Assembly (NCBI GenBank): GCA_934232895.1
Contig: CAKQGH010000003.1
Location: forward strand, 22,708 to 86,707
Source of the DNA: an uncultured Alphaproteobacteria bacterium
Lineage (GTDB): Bacteria > Pseudomonadota > Alphaproteobacteria > Rs-D84
Reading direction: 5' to 3'
DNA length: 64,000 bases
Shown: positions 16,886-24,099 of the stretch, in pieces
How the letters are laid out: every line of letters begins with the position of its first letter
How positions within the stretch are numbered: position 1 is the stretch's first letter
Position numbers and translations under genes: made by a program
The notes under the pieces: generated by a model
What the model was told of the DNA's origin: nothing
Databases searched by the model: none
Seen by the model: the letters and a program-made list of their open reading frames with translations, nothing else

Positions 16886-17527
16886 ATGAAAAAAAGTTTA
16901 CTGTTTTGTGCAATGTGTTTAATGCCATCGCTGGCGTCGGCGGCAATTCCCTATCGGACCGAGGTTTTGAGTATGCCAACCCAACCCGGTGCCGTCGATG
17001 ATGAATCGTTTGCGCGTGCGCATCGGTTTTATGTTGGCGGGATGTATAATTTTTCCGTATGGAACGATGGTACGGATGATGTGACGCATATTTCCGGAAA
17101 AGATACCAGTTCATTTGAGTTTGTTGCCGGTGTTCGCGCATTTGATACTTTCCGTATCGAGGCAAATTACATTCGCACCGCGGCCGAATGGGACGCATTC
17201 AAATTGACGGGTAATACCGCGATGGTGAATGCAATATTTGATGCCCGCATTGACAGTATGTATCGCGCGTTCCATCATCAGTTGTTTGTGCCGTATGTTG
17301 GTGTGGGCGGCGGGTTGTCGTGGAACCATGCAACCGATGTTGAATTGGATAAAACAACCAGTGCGGTTGCGTCGGCAATGGCGGGCGTTGGGATTGAAAT
17401 GGGTGAATATTTTACGGTTGATTTGGGATACCGCTATGTGTATATGTTTGCACCCGAATTCAAAACAATGCGTGACTATGCGCCAATTGCGCATCAATTG
17501 CGCGCCGGTGTGCGTATAAACTTTTGA
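16886..17527 (+). CDS. Second outer-membrane beta-barrel protein of the pair
   Basis: This 213-residue protein has a signal peptide (MKKSLLFCAMCLMPSLASAA). Barrel-like strands follow, such as FEFVAGVRAFDTFRIEANYI and FVPYVGVGGGLSW, with C-terminal LRAGVRINF. The start at 16886 follows GGGGGAT by four bases. It begins twelve bases after the first barrel gene and shares its transcript. Both resemble small surface-antigen barrels (OMP_b-brl class). No lipobox is present. Confidence 0.75.
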   Translation: MKKSLLFCAMCLMPSLASAAIPYRTEVLSMPTQPGAVDDESFARAHRFYVGGMYNFSVWNDGTDDVTHISGKDTSSFEFVAGVRAFDTFRIEANYIRTAAEWDAFKLTGNTAMVNAIFDARIDSMYRAFHHQLFVPYVGVGGGLSWNHATDVELDKTTSAVASAMAGVGIEMGEYFTVDLGYRYVYMFAPEFKTMRDYAPIAHQLRAGVRINF

Positions 17528-17536
17528 AACAGATAA

Positions 17537-18460
17537 ATGAAACAGTGTCCGTTATTTGGCGTGTGTGGTGGTTGCAAATTTGATTTTGCCGCCGCCAATT
17601 ATCGCGAAAAAAAATTGGCCGAATTGCGTGGCGTGACGCCAACCGCGGATGCCGTGTGGTTCGCACCGGGACTGCGCCGGCGTGCCGATTTTGCATTTGC
17701 GGGCGGCGCGTTTGGTTTTTATGCCACTGCCACCAAAGACATTGTGCCCGTGCGCACTTGCCCAAATCTGGTGCCGGAAATAAACAATATTTTACCGGCG
17801 TTGGCGGCGTTGCCGTGGAATGGGGCGGGTGCGTGTTTGGTCACCGCGTGTGACAATGGCATTGATGTTGCCATTTCGTCAAGTGTTCCATATTTTTCGG
17901 CCGATTTTCGCAATGCATGTGCAAAATTGCCGGCAATTCGTATTACTTGGAATGGTGCCACGATAAAGCAAACCGCAACCCCGGTTGTGAATTTCGACGA
18001 CCACGCGGTTGATTACCCGGCGGGTGCGTTTTTACAACCAACGGTGCCCAGTGCCGACGCAATGCGGCAAATGGTTGTGGGGGCGGCGCGTGGCGCACAC
18101 CGTGTGGCGGATTTGTTTTGCGGCCTGGGCAATTTTACATTTGCATTAAATGCCGATGGTTTTGATATTGTGGGTACGGGGGCACATCGCGATTTATTTA
18201 CACACCCATTGACGGTTGGAATGTTAAACGGGTACGATTGCGTGGTTATGGACCCGCCGCGTGCCGGCGCAAATGCCCAGTGTCGTGAAATCATAAAATC
18301 AAATGTTTCGCGTGTGATTTATGTTTCGTGCAATCCGGCAACATTTACGCGTGATGCGCGAACATTGACGGGTGGCGGGTATAAAATGACGCAATTGGTC
18401 CCGGTTGATCAATTTGTGGGCAGTGCCCATTGGGAATTATTCGCCGTGTTTGAAAAATAA
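17537..18460 (+). CDS. TrmA/RlmC/RlmD-family RNA uracil-5 methyltransferase
   Basis: This 307-residue SAM-dependent enzyme has the iron-sulphur cysteine pattern at its start (CPLFGVCGGCKF plus Cys in VRTCPNL), the SAM motif VADLFCGLGNFTFALN, the motif DPPRAGANAQC, and the catalytic Cys in YVSCNPATF. It methylates a uracil at C5 in rRNA or tRNA. It is shorter than E. coli RlmD (over 430 residues) and lacks a TRAM domain, so it is a compact form. The exact target base is not decidable. It follows the barrel gene by nine bases. Confidence 0.85.
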   Translation: MKQCPLFGVCGGCKFDFAAANYREKKLAELRGVTPTADAVWFAPGLRRRADFAFAGGAFGFYATATKDIVPVRTCPNLVPEINNILPALAALPWNGAGACLVTACDNGIDVAISSSVPYFSADFRNACAKLPAIRITWNGATIKQTATPVVNFDDHAVDYPAGAFLQPTVPSADAMRQMVVGAARGAHRVADLFCGLGNFTFALNADGFDIVGTGAHRDLFTHPLTVGMLNGYDCVVMDPPRAGANAQCREIIKSNVSRVIYVSCNPATFTRDARTLTGGGYKMTQLVPVDQFVGSAHWELFAVFEK

Positions 18461-18461
18461 T

Positions 18462-18806
18462 TTAATTTGGCATAATTTCCCGGCGCAGTTCATTTATATC
18501 GTGTATCAATCTGTCAATCAAATCGCGTGTTTTGTTGTAATTCATTATTCGGCACGGTGCATTTGGAAAATCGTTTTCAAAAAATGATGCAACCGATAAT
18601 TCCAGCGCATTTGCAATTTGCTGCAACCGCCACACAGACATTCGGTTTGCGCCACATTCGTATTTTTGTATCTGTTGCGCCGAAATACCGACGCGCCGGC
18701 CCAGTTCGGTTTGGCTGATGTATAATGATTCGCGTGTGCGGCGTAAAAATTCGCCAATTGTGCGGTCGAAATCTCGTTCGTCGGCCGTCTTTAATGCCAT
18801 CCACAT
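18462..18806 (-). CDS. XRE-family HTH transcriptional regulator
   Basis: This 114-residue protein has a Cro/CI-type helix-turn-helix at about residues 20-70 (LYISQTELGRRVGISAQQIQ, then KYECGANRMSVWRLQQIANA). A short C-terminal helical tail follows. This build is common in alphaproteobacteria in both stand-alone regulators and prophage repressors. The start at 18806 is chosen because GGGGG lies ten bases upstream. The leader upstream contains mutually exclusive hairpins (18837-18940), so the gene may be attenuated. It is convergent with the methyltransferase gene. Confidence 0.8.
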   Translation of the reverse strand: MWMALKTADERDFDRTIGEFLRRTRESLYISQTELGRRVGISAQQIQKYECGANRMSVWRLQQIANALELSVASFFENDFPNAPCRIMNYNKTRDLIDRLIHDINELRREIMPN

Positions 18807-18836
18807 TTTGATATACCCCCGTGATTTATAAATAAA

Positions 18837-18940
18837 AACCACCGGAAAAATTCAGGTGGTTGGAGGTTAAGAACTAAGCAAGATGTTAGTGCTGTTTATT
18901 CAATATTCACAGCCCTCCAACCCGTGGTTGGAGGTTTTTT
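18837..18940. ncRNA. Attenuator-like structured element with three mutually exclusive helices
   Basis: Four segments can pair as 1:2, 2:3 or 3:4: AACCACC (18837-18843), GGTGGTTGGAGG (18855-18866), CCTCCAACC (18914-18922) and GGTTGGAGG (18926-18934). On the plus strand 3:4 is followed by TTTTTT and is a good terminator. On the minus strand the mirrored last pair is followed by TTTTTATTT, 31 bases before the XRE start. The topology is that of a transcription attenuator or riboswitch platform. Longer-range pairing (AAGAAC and CAAGAT around 18869-18883 with ATCTTG and GTTCTT at 18956-18972) is also possible. The sensed signal and true direction are unknown. From 18941 to 19440 I see further hairpins but no confident gene. 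Confidence 0.45.
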
Positions 18941-19043
18941 GTGTCCCCGCGGACAATCTTGCAGGAGTTCTTACACCCCACAATGGCAACCCGCCATTGC
19001 ATCCGCATTATATAATGTTTATGCCGTAAAAACAAGCAAAGAA

Positions 19044-19077
19044 AAAACGCCGTCGGTTGCCCGGCGGTGTTTTCCGA
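19044..19077. terminator. Strong intrinsic hairpin
   Basis: AAAACGCCGTCGG (19044-19056) pairs over 13 positions with CCGGCGGTGTTTT (19061-19073), with two wobble pairs. A and T runs flank it, so it could stop transcription in either direction. Confidence 0.7.
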
Positions 19078-19109
19078 ATGCCCTGAAAGGAAGGAAAGGA
19101 GAAAAAGAA

Positions 19110-19325
19110 ATGGGCATCCTAAACTGTAAAAATCTGGTTGGGGCCCAGAGTCCAGAGGAGAGAGAATGTAGGAGGGAGTCTGAATCCCTGAACCCCTTGC
19201 CATTGGGGTTGCCCCCTTTGACGATTCGAAATGTAATACAATTTTTTCTATTTGTCAAGAAAATTGTCAAAAAAATTTTTCGCCAATATTTTTGTCCCGG
19301 ATTTTTTACTGGATTTTCTACCTAA
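19110..19325 (+). CDS. Doubtful small basic protein, 71 residues
   Basis: ATG 19110 follows GGAAAGGAG by eight bases, a good ribosome site. The frame encodes a polar N-terminal half and a basic hydrophobic C-terminal half (VIQFFLFVKKIVKKIFRQYF) that could be an amphipathic membrane helix. The base composition is unlike neighbouring genes and the stretch lies in a structured intergenic region. It may be a small toxin-like or leader peptide, or not a gene at all. I report it because of the ribosome site, with low confidence. Confidence 0.25.
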   Translation: MGILNCKNLVGAQSPEERECRRESESLNPLPLGLPPLTIRNVIQFFLFVKKIVKKIFRQYFCPGFFTGFST

Positions 19326-19439
19326 CTCGTTGATATTCCTAGGAAATCGTCCTTGTTGCTGTTTTTCGCCCCTGGCATAGAATCACAGTATAGGTATATA
19401 AATAAAACCTATACCGCACACAACCCAAGGAGAAAGATT

Positions 19440-19679
19440 ATGACACACGAAGATGTATGGCGCGCAATAGAACGCTTTGCCGACGAACATGGTATGTCAT
19501 GTTCCGGTTTGGCAAAATGCAGTGGTTTGGACCCAACCACATTTAATCGCAGTAAACGCTGGTCTCGCGAGGGACAACCCCGCTGGCCATCGACCAACAG
19601 TATATCAAAAATTTTGTCGTCGACCGGCGCGAATATCCAAGATTTTACCAAATTTATTGACCGCGGCGCCCATGAATAG
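19440..19679 (+). CDS. Small HTH DNA-binding protein
   Basis: This 79-residue protein starts at ATG 19440 behind AAGGAG. It matches the N-terminal DNA-binding domain of phage-repressor-like regulators common in alphaproteobacteria: a helix (EDVWRAIERFADEHGMSC), then SGLAKCSGLDPTTFNRSKRW as the helix-turn-helix, then PSTNSISKILSSTG. The peptidase S24 half that usually follows is missing, so this form cannot self-cleave. It lies 1.2 kb upstream of the phage-type promoter at 20.9 kb and is a candidate controller of it. Confidence 0.7.
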   Translation: MTHEDVWRAIERFADEHGMSCSGLAKCSGLDPTTFNRSKRWSREGQPRWPSTNSISKILSSTGANIQDFTKFIDRGAHE

Positions 19680-19772
19680 GGCGGGGCGTCCGGTACACTG
19701 GCCACGGTGAATTTTCCGTGGTCTTTTTTATGGACACGGGGGCCATATTCATTTATCCTGGGGAATATAAAT

Positions 19773-20192
19773 ATGTTCAGCGGTATCAGAATTTATTCAT
19801 CAGACATTGTTTGGCGCCGCATATTGGCCGATTTGAATGCGACGGTGCTGGATGCGCCGGATATGACCGCCGTGAATTTGGATAACATTGAAATTCCACC
19901 ACATTGTGGGTTGGTACGGTTAAAATCACTGGTGTTGGGTGCAAATGACAATTCGGATATTATTCGCCGCGTGTTTGGCGAAAATGTTGCGTTGTCACCA
20001 TTGCAACGACAGATAATCGTATTGCTGTATAAATCGGCCGGTATGACCGGTGCGGAATTAAAGACCGCGTTGGGATACGCACCCGATGCAACAACGCACA
20101 CGGTTGATACGGCCATATATCAAATGCGCCGCACGCACGGGCGCGATTTAATTCAAAACGATGGTGGGGTATATAAAATTGGCCGGGTATAA
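19773..20192 (+). CDS. Protein with C-terminal winged-helix DNA-binding domain
   Basis: This 139-residue protein starts at ATG 19773 behind GGGGAA. The C-terminal 65 residues look like an OmpR-type winged helix (LSPLQRQIIVLLYKSAGMTG ... DTAIYQMRRTHG). The N-terminal part is a short alpha/beta stretch without the phospho-acceptor Asp pattern of a full receiver. It is therefore likely an orphan or degenerate response regulator. It overlaps the birA start by about 30 bases, so the two may be co-translated. Confidence 0.65.
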   Translation: MFSGIRIYSSDIVWRRILADLNATVLDAPDMTAVNLDNIEIPPHCGLVRLKSLVLGANDNSDIIRRVFGENVALSPLQRQIIVLLYKSAGMTGAELKTALGYAPDATTHTVDTAIYQMRRTHGRDLIQNDGGVYKIGRV

Positions 20193-20847
20193 ACTGATTT
20201 CGTTCGATAAAATCCCCAGTACACAAACATACGCGTTGGATATGGTGGCGCACGGCACGGCGCGCGACCGCACCGTTATTCTGGCCGAGGCACAATCCGC
20301 CGGCCGCGGCCGGTATCGTCGCACATGGGTGTCGCATCATGGTAATTTGTATGCCAGTTTTATTTTTGCATCCGATGAACGCGACCCGCGTTTGTCCTAT
20401 GTTGTGGCGGTGGCCGTGGCGGAAACGATGATTGCGTTTGGAATCAATCCCACAATCAAATGGCCAAACGATATTTTAATTGATGGGGCCAAGGTTGCCG
20501 GAATTCTGATTGAATATGCCGGGGCGTTTGTTATTGTGGGTATTGGGGTGAATATTAAAACAAACCCGACGGTTGCCGAATACAAAACAACAAAACTGGA
20601 AAAATATTCCAATGTGTCCAGGGATGAATTCCTGAATAAATTGATGAAAAATTTGGATAAATGGCGCCGCACCGATTTTGCAAATGTTCGTGCCCGGTGG
20701 ATGGAATTGGCCGCGGGCCTGCATCGTGTGGTGAAATATCGCGGTGGCGATGTCGAATTGATTGGCATAAATGAAAATGGTGCATTGATTTTGCGACACG
20801 ATACGAAATATTTTCTGGCATACGGTGATGAAATTAGTATGAAATAA
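20161..20847 (+). CDS. birA: Biotin-protein ligase (BirA catalytic domain)
   Basis: This 228-residue enzyme attaches biotin to carboxyl-carrier proteins such as AccB. The motif AGRGRYRRTWVS binds biotinyl-AMP, KWPNDILIDGAKVAGILIE is the conserved catalytic core, and VIVGIGVNIK follows. It lacks the N-terminal repressor domain of E. coli BirA, as is usual in alphaproteobacteria. ATG 20161 overlaps the upstream gene; a TTG at 20179 is an alternative start. Confidence 0.9.
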   Translation: MVGYIKLAGYKLISFDKIPSTQTYALDMVAHGTARDRTVILAEAQSAGRGRYRRTWVSHHGNLYASFIFASDERDPRLSYVVAVAVAETMIAFGINPTIKWPNDILIDGAKVAGILIEYAGAFVIVGIGVNIKTNPTVAEYKTTKLEKYSNVSRDEFLNKLMKNLDKWRRTDFANVRARWMELAAGLHRVVKYRGGDVELIGINENGALILRHDTKYFLAYGDEISMK

Positions 20848-20891
20848 ATGCCGGATTTCTGCGGTGTGTGGGGTGGTGGGAAAAAGCGCTC

Positions 20892-20927
20892 TTGACTTTT
20901 GTTGCAATTTGTGGTAATATATGCAAC
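20892..20927 (+). promoter_or_regulatory. Strong promoter with operator-like palindrome ahead of the particle genes
   Basis: TTGACT (20892-20897), a 17-base spacer and TAATAT (20915-20920) make a strong sigma-70 promoter. GTTGCA (20901-20906) and TGCAAC (20922-20927) form an inverted repeat that brackets the -10, a typical site for a phage-type repressor dimer. Two intrinsic terminators follow before the first gene at 21034. Confidence 0.65.
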
Positions 20928-20946
20928 ATAAACAGATGAAAATTTG

Positions 20947-20969
20947 TCCGCGTTGGTGCGGATTTTTTT
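20947..20969 (+). terminator. First leader terminator downstream of the particle promoter
   Basis: The stem TCCGC/GCGGA (20947-20951 with 20958-20962) is followed directly by seven T. It lies about 20 bases past the expected transcription start. Confidence 0.65.
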
Positions 20970-20983
20970 ATGCTTTGGTGTAT

Positions 20984-21010
20984 ACCGCGCATTTTTATGC
21001 GCGGTTTTTT
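20984..21010 (+). terminator. Second leader terminator downstream of the particle promoter
   Basis: The perfect stem ACCGCGCAT-TTTT-ATGCGCGGT (20984-21005) is followed by TTTTTT. Together with the first it would stop most transcripts before the lysis genes unless antitermination occurs. Confidence 0.75.
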
Positions 21011-21033
21011 ATACAAAAATTTGGGGTAAATAA

Positions 21034-21423
21034 ATGCAATTCGAACTGATACAAAATACCGATACAGAATCGACCGCCGTATATAAAATTGCGCGCGTGG
21101 TATATAACGAAACGGGTGCGAAATCATTGCCGTTGGTCGAAGCGTTCACTTCTATGATAAAAAACATTGCGCGTTCGCGCGGCATATCGCCCGTGGATGT
21201 GGTTGGCGACAAACAAATTTTTATGGCACGTGACAACAATGATGTTTGCGCGGCATCGCGTGAATTTCAAATGTGTGTGCGTACGGTGCGCCGCGCAATG
21301 CGTGGTAATTTGCCCGACAGTGTGTTTGGTGCAACGCGGTTTCATTGGGCGTGTGATATGCCCGATTGGGCGGTTGCACGTGGATACATTGCCGATGTTG
21401 ATGGAATGTTATTTTATTTATAG
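21034..21423 (+). CDS. SleB-like cell-wall hydrolase (phage lysin type)
   Basis: This 129-residue protein matches the Hydrolase_2/SleB pattern: an N-terminal ARVVYNETGAKSLPLVEA with the likely catalytic Glu, and the C-terminal signature GATRFHWACDMPDWA ... GYIADVDGMLFYL, which corresponds to the GATHYHAD...WA...IGxHxFY ending of the family. Such enzymes cut glycan strands in peptidoglycan. There is no signal peptide, so release would depend on the membrane protein encoded next. It is the first gene after the promoter and twin terminators, where a lysis gene would stand. Confidence 0.75.
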   Translation: MQFELIQNTDTESTAVYKIARVVYNETGAKSLPLVEAFTSMIKNIARSRGISPVDVVGDKQIFMARDNNDVCAASREFQMCVRTVRRAMRGNLPDSVFGATRFHWACDMPDWAVARGYIADVDGMLFYL

Positions 21424-21431
21424 GAAAAAAT

Positions 21432-21659
21432 ATGCGACGAATTTTTTATGGTGGTTTTTTATCAGACAGACGCACGCAAATAATGTCTGCGGTTGGCGTA
21501 ATGTCCGCGATTGCGGCATACGCCGTTGGCGACAGCGATATATTCATATTGCTGCAAACAATATTTACATGTTGCGGAATTTATTTTATTCGTAAACCAA
21601 AACAAAAAAACAAAGGACAGAAAAATGGAAAACATTCCAGAAAAATTTCAAAACAGTGA
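21432..21659 (+). CDS. Holin candidate, small two-helix membrane protein
   Basis: This 75-residue protein has two hydrophobic segments (IMSAVGVMSAIAAYAVG and IFILLQTIFTCCGIYFI) and a strongly basic C-terminal tail (RKPKQKNKGQKNGKHSRK). That is the build of a class II holin. It starts eight bases after the wall hydrolase and overlaps the scaffold gene. Family membership cannot be shown by sequence alone, since holins are too diverse. The call rests on size, topology and neighbour. Confidence 0.6.
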   Translation: MRRIFYGGFLSDRRTQIMSAVGVMSAIAAYAVGDSDIFILLQTIFTCCGIYFIRKPKQKNKGQKNGKHSRKISKQ

Positions 21660-22281
21660 TGGAACATTAAACGCCGATGCATTGATGAAATCGTATACGG
21701 AACTGGAACGCAAAATTGGAACGATGGTATCCGTCCCATCAAGCGATGCCGATGCCGCGGCCCGCGCGCGTTTCAACCACGCGATTGGTGTGCCCGATGT
21801 TGCAACCGCATACCCACAAAATGATTTATTGGATGATGAAAATGTGCGTGAAAAATTTTTGGAAATTGGTTTAACCATATCCCAGGTTGAACAAATTTAT
21901 AAATTGGCCGATGAATTTTTATCGCCGGTGTTAAATGAATTATTCACAGAAAAAAATACAGCAACATCCATCGCAGAATTAAAAAACTTTTTTGGTGGTA
22001 CCGAAAAAATGAATGTTGTGATAAAGCAAATTAATGATTTCGGTACGCGTTTCTTGCCCGCCGATGCATTTGATGAATTGTGCCGTACACCCCAGGGAAT
22101 CCAAGGCTTGTATCGTATGATGCAATCAATGGAACCCAGTGTTGAATTGGCCGATGATGAAAACAAAAATTTATCTGATAATGATTTACGACGCATGATG
22201 CGCGACCCAAAATATTGGCGTGATCACGATGCGGAATATGTTCGTAAAATTGAAAATGGTTTCAAAAAATTATATTCGTAA
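21625..22281 (+). CDS. Phage capsid scaffold/assembly protein (T7 gp9-like)
   Basis: This 218-residue acidic protein is mainly helical and has the layout of podovirus capsid-assembly proteins. The N-terminus LNADALMKSYTELERKIG is a recurring phage scaffold motif. A hydrophilic middle follows, with IGVPDVATAYPQNDLL, and the helical C-terminal ending is NDLRRMMRDPKYWRDHDAEY. It precedes the major capsid gene, as scaffolds do. ATG 21625 follows AAAGGACAG. An H1-like gene with its own promoter separates it from the capsid gene. Confidence 0.7.
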   Translation: MENIPEKFQNSDGTLNADALMKSYTELERKIGTMVSVPSSDADAAARARFNHAIGVPDVATAYPQNDLLDDENVREKFLEIGLTISQVEQIYKLADEFLSPVLNELFTEKNTATSIAELKNFFGGTEKMNVVIKQINDFGTRFLPADAFDELCRTPQGIQGLYRMMQSMEPSVELADDENKNLSDNDLRRMMRDPKYWRDHDAEYVRKIENGFKKLYS

Positions 22282-22302
22282 ATAAAAATATGCACTTTCT
22301 GC

Positions 22303-22331
22303 TTTACTAATATTTATGTTTCATATAAAAT
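22303..22331 (+). promoter_or_regulatory. Promoter of the H1-like gene
   Basis: TTTACT (22303-22308), 17 bases and TAAAAT (22326-22331) form a sigma-70-like promoter. Just downstream, AGAACAAA and TTTGTTCT (about 22340-22360) form an inverted repeat in the leader. The 105-base gap and the private terminator mark an independent transcription unit. Confidence 0.5.
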
Positions 22332-22386
22332 ATAAAGTAAGAACAAAAAAAATTTGTTCTATCCAAAAACATAAAAGGAGAGAAGA

Positions 22387-22734
22387 ATGGCATTCACATT
22401 CTTGAAACCAGCTGCGAAAAAAGTAGCTGCGAAACCGGCGGCGAAAAAGCCTGCTGCAAAACCAGCTGTAAAAAAACCTGCGGCTAAAAAGCCAGCGGCG
22501 AAAAAACCAGTTGCAAAGAAAGTTGCTGCGAAACCAGCGGCAAAAAAAGTAGCAGTAAAAAAACCAGTTGCTAAAAAAGCACCTGCGAAAAAAGTTGCTG
22601 TGAAAAAACCGGTTGCTAAAAAGCCAGTTGCAAAAAAAGTCGTTGCGAAAAAACCAGTTGCTAAAAAAGCACCTGCGAAGAAAGTCGCTGCGAAAAAGCC
22701 AGTTGCTAAAAAAGCACCTGCAAAGAAAAAGTAA
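22387..22734 (+). CDS. Histone H1-like Lys/Ala/Pro-rich DNA-binding protein
   Basis: This 115-residue protein is built almost wholly of AKKPA and AKKVA words (KPAAKKVAAKPAAKKPAAKP and on), like bacterial H1-like proteins (AlgP, HctB, eukaryotic H1 tails). It would bind and condense DNA through charge and has no fixed fold. A strong AAGGAG site, its own promoter and two terminators show that it is an independent unit. It sits between the scaffold and major capsid genes, where a moron or a packaged DNA-condensing protein could stand. It may equally be a host nucleoid protein inserted there. Confidence 0.8.
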   Translation: MAFTFLKPAAKKVAAKPAAKKPAAKPAVKKPAAKKPAAKKPVAKKVAAKPAAKKVAVKKPVAKKAPAKKVAVKKPVAKKPVAKKVVAKKPVAKKAPAKKVAAKKPVAKKAPAKKK

Positions 22735-22742
22735 TTAAATTT

Positions 22743-22767
22743 CCCCACCGTTTGGTGGGGTTTTTAT
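22743..22767 (+). terminator. Terminator after the H1-like gene
   Basis: CCCCACC-GTTT-GGTGGGG is followed by TTTTT. Confidence 0.85.
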
Positions 22768-22770
22768 TTG

Positions 22771-22817
22771 AAAAAAATATCAGTCGTATCACATCGGTGC
22801 GACTGAAATTTTTTTTG
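22771..22817. terminator. Second hairpin after the H1-like gene
   Basis: TCAGTCG (22780-22786) pairs with CGACTGA (22800-22806), with an A-run before and a T-run after. It could terminate in both directions and insulates the capsid gene. The 130 bases after it hold no gene and form the capsid leader. Confidence 0.55.
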
Positions 22818-22946
22818 ATGGATAATTTCGTCGTTTTCGAAACCCATGTTTGTATTATCGCATGGCGCGCGTTGCGCATAACCATTCGGTAATGTTTTAA
22901 TCGGCGCCGTGTGCGTCTGTTTTAATTTTATAACAAAGGATTTTTT

Positions 22947-23780
22947 ATGTCTGTTTCCATCGATAATGTTTTTATAAAACAATTCGAAGCGGATGTTCAT
23001 TTGGCATATCAACAAATGGGCACCAAATTGCGCGGCACCGTGCGCAGTAAATCGGGTGTGGTTGGCGCATCTACTACATTTCAAAAGGTTGGCCGTGGCA
23101 CCGCCGCAACAAAATCGCGCCATGGTATTGTGCCGGTTATGAATTTGAACCATGAACCGGTTGAATGTGTGTTGCAAGATTACTATGCCGGCGATTGGGT
23201 TGATGCGTTGGATGAATTAAAAACCAACATTGACGAACGCCGCGTTGTGGCCAGTGCCGGTGCATACGCGTTGGGTCGCAAAACCGATGAATTGATTGTG
23301 AATGCTATGTCGGGCGCAACCGCATCGGTCGGTGATTATTCGGCGGGGCTGTCCAAAGATTTAATTCTGTCGGCGGTCGAAACATTGAATGCCAAAGATA
23401 TCCCGGATGACGGTCGTCGTTTCGCGGTTGTTGGCGTGCACCAGTGGAATGAATTGCTGAAAATCACAGAATTTGTTTCGGCAGATTATGTTGGCAACAA
23501 CGATTTGCCGTTGATTTCGGGCGGGGCGTCCAAAAAATGGCTGGGCATTACATGGGTGCTGTACAACGCGTTGCCATTGACCGATACAACAAAACGCGAT
23601 TGCTTTATATACCACGCGACCAGCATTGGTCACGCATGTGGTCAAGAGGTCAAAACTGACATTTCATGGCATGGCGAACGCGCCGCGCATTTCATCAGCA
23701 ACAGTATGTCCCAGGGCGCTGTTCTGATTGATGGCGATGGCATTGTGCGCATCAAATGCAAAGATAATGACGAGCAATAA
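22947..23780 (+). CDS. Major capsid protein (HK97-fold, podovirus type)
   Basis: This 277-residue protein has the pattern of small alphaproteobacterial podovirus capsid proteins. VHLAYQQMGTKLRGTVRSKS is near the start, then FQKVGRGTAATKSRHG, PVECVLQDYYAGDWVDALDE and GRKTDELIVNAMSGATA. The C-terminal strand region IGHACGQEVKTDISWHGERA precedes a typical capsid tail. It begins after AAAGGA at 22947 and is followed by a small structural gene. No premature stop or frameshift is seen, so the gene is intact. Confidence 0.82.
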   Translation: MSVSIDNVFIKQFEADVHLAYQQMGTKLRGTVRSKSGVVGASTTFQKVGRGTAATKSRHGIVPVMNLNHEPVECVLQDYYAGDWVDALDELKTNIDERRVVASAGAYALGRKTDELIVNAMSGATASVGDYSAGLSKDLILSAVETLNAKDIPDDGRRFAVVGVHQWNELLKITEFVSADYVGNNDLPLISGGASKKWLGITWVLYNALPLTDTTKRDCFIYHATSIGHACGQEVKTDISWHGERAAHFISNSMSQGAVLIDGDGIVRIKCKDNDEQ

Positions 23781-23800
23781 AATAACCAAAGGAAAAATGA

Positions 23801-24031
23801 ATGGCTTTTCAAAATAAAAATTTATCTGTAATTGCGTATGCAAATGGATTTACATTGTGGCACTATGCCGAAAATGTGGCATTGGCAACCATTACCGCCA
23901 GTGGTTATTTTGACGGTGTTAAATCGTTGATGAACAGTGGTGACATTGTGATTATCAATGCATCGGATAAAACATCTATCAAATCTATTGCGGTATCGTC
24001 GGGGGTAATAACAACAGTGGCTTTGTCGTAA
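23801..24031 (+). CDS. Small capsid-associated or decoration protein
   Basis: This 76-residue protein is beta-rich (LSVIAYANGFTLWHYAEN ... IVIINASDKTSIKSIAVSSG). It lies between the major capsid gene and a terminator. Proteins of this size and position often decorate the capsid surface. No clear family match can be given from sequence. Two near-adjacent ATGs (23797 out of frame, 23801 in frame) follow AAAGGAAA; the in-frame one is used. Confidence 0.6.
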   Translation: MAFQNKNLSVIAYANGFTLWHYAENVALATITASGYFDGVKSLMNSGDIVIINASDKTSIKSIAVSSGVITTVALS

Positions 24032-24051
24032 TATAGTTTTGTTTTTGTTTC

Positions 24052-24078
24052 GGGTCGGGAATTATCCCGACCCTTTTT
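24052..24078 (+). terminator. Terminator between capsid and tail genes
   Basis: GGGTCGGGA-ATTA-TCCCGACCC is followed by TTTTT. This strong terminator splits the particle module, so capsid genes can be made in excess over tail genes. Confidence 0.85.
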
Positions 24079-24099
24079 ACAGTACCAAAGGAAAATATA

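Noticed and set aside
18837..19325. tmRNA, 6S RNA, SRP RNA or RNase P RNA gene
   Set aside because: I looked for the landmark motifs (tag-peptide reading frame, GGAAG-type SRP loop, conserved P RNA boxes) on both strands and found none. Only an attenuator-like structure can be supported.
22387..22734. Regular DNA repeats that look like a CRISPR array or satellite
   Set aside because: They are codons for AKKPA-type words in one open frame with a strong ribosome site and terminators. There are no conserved repeats with unique spacers.
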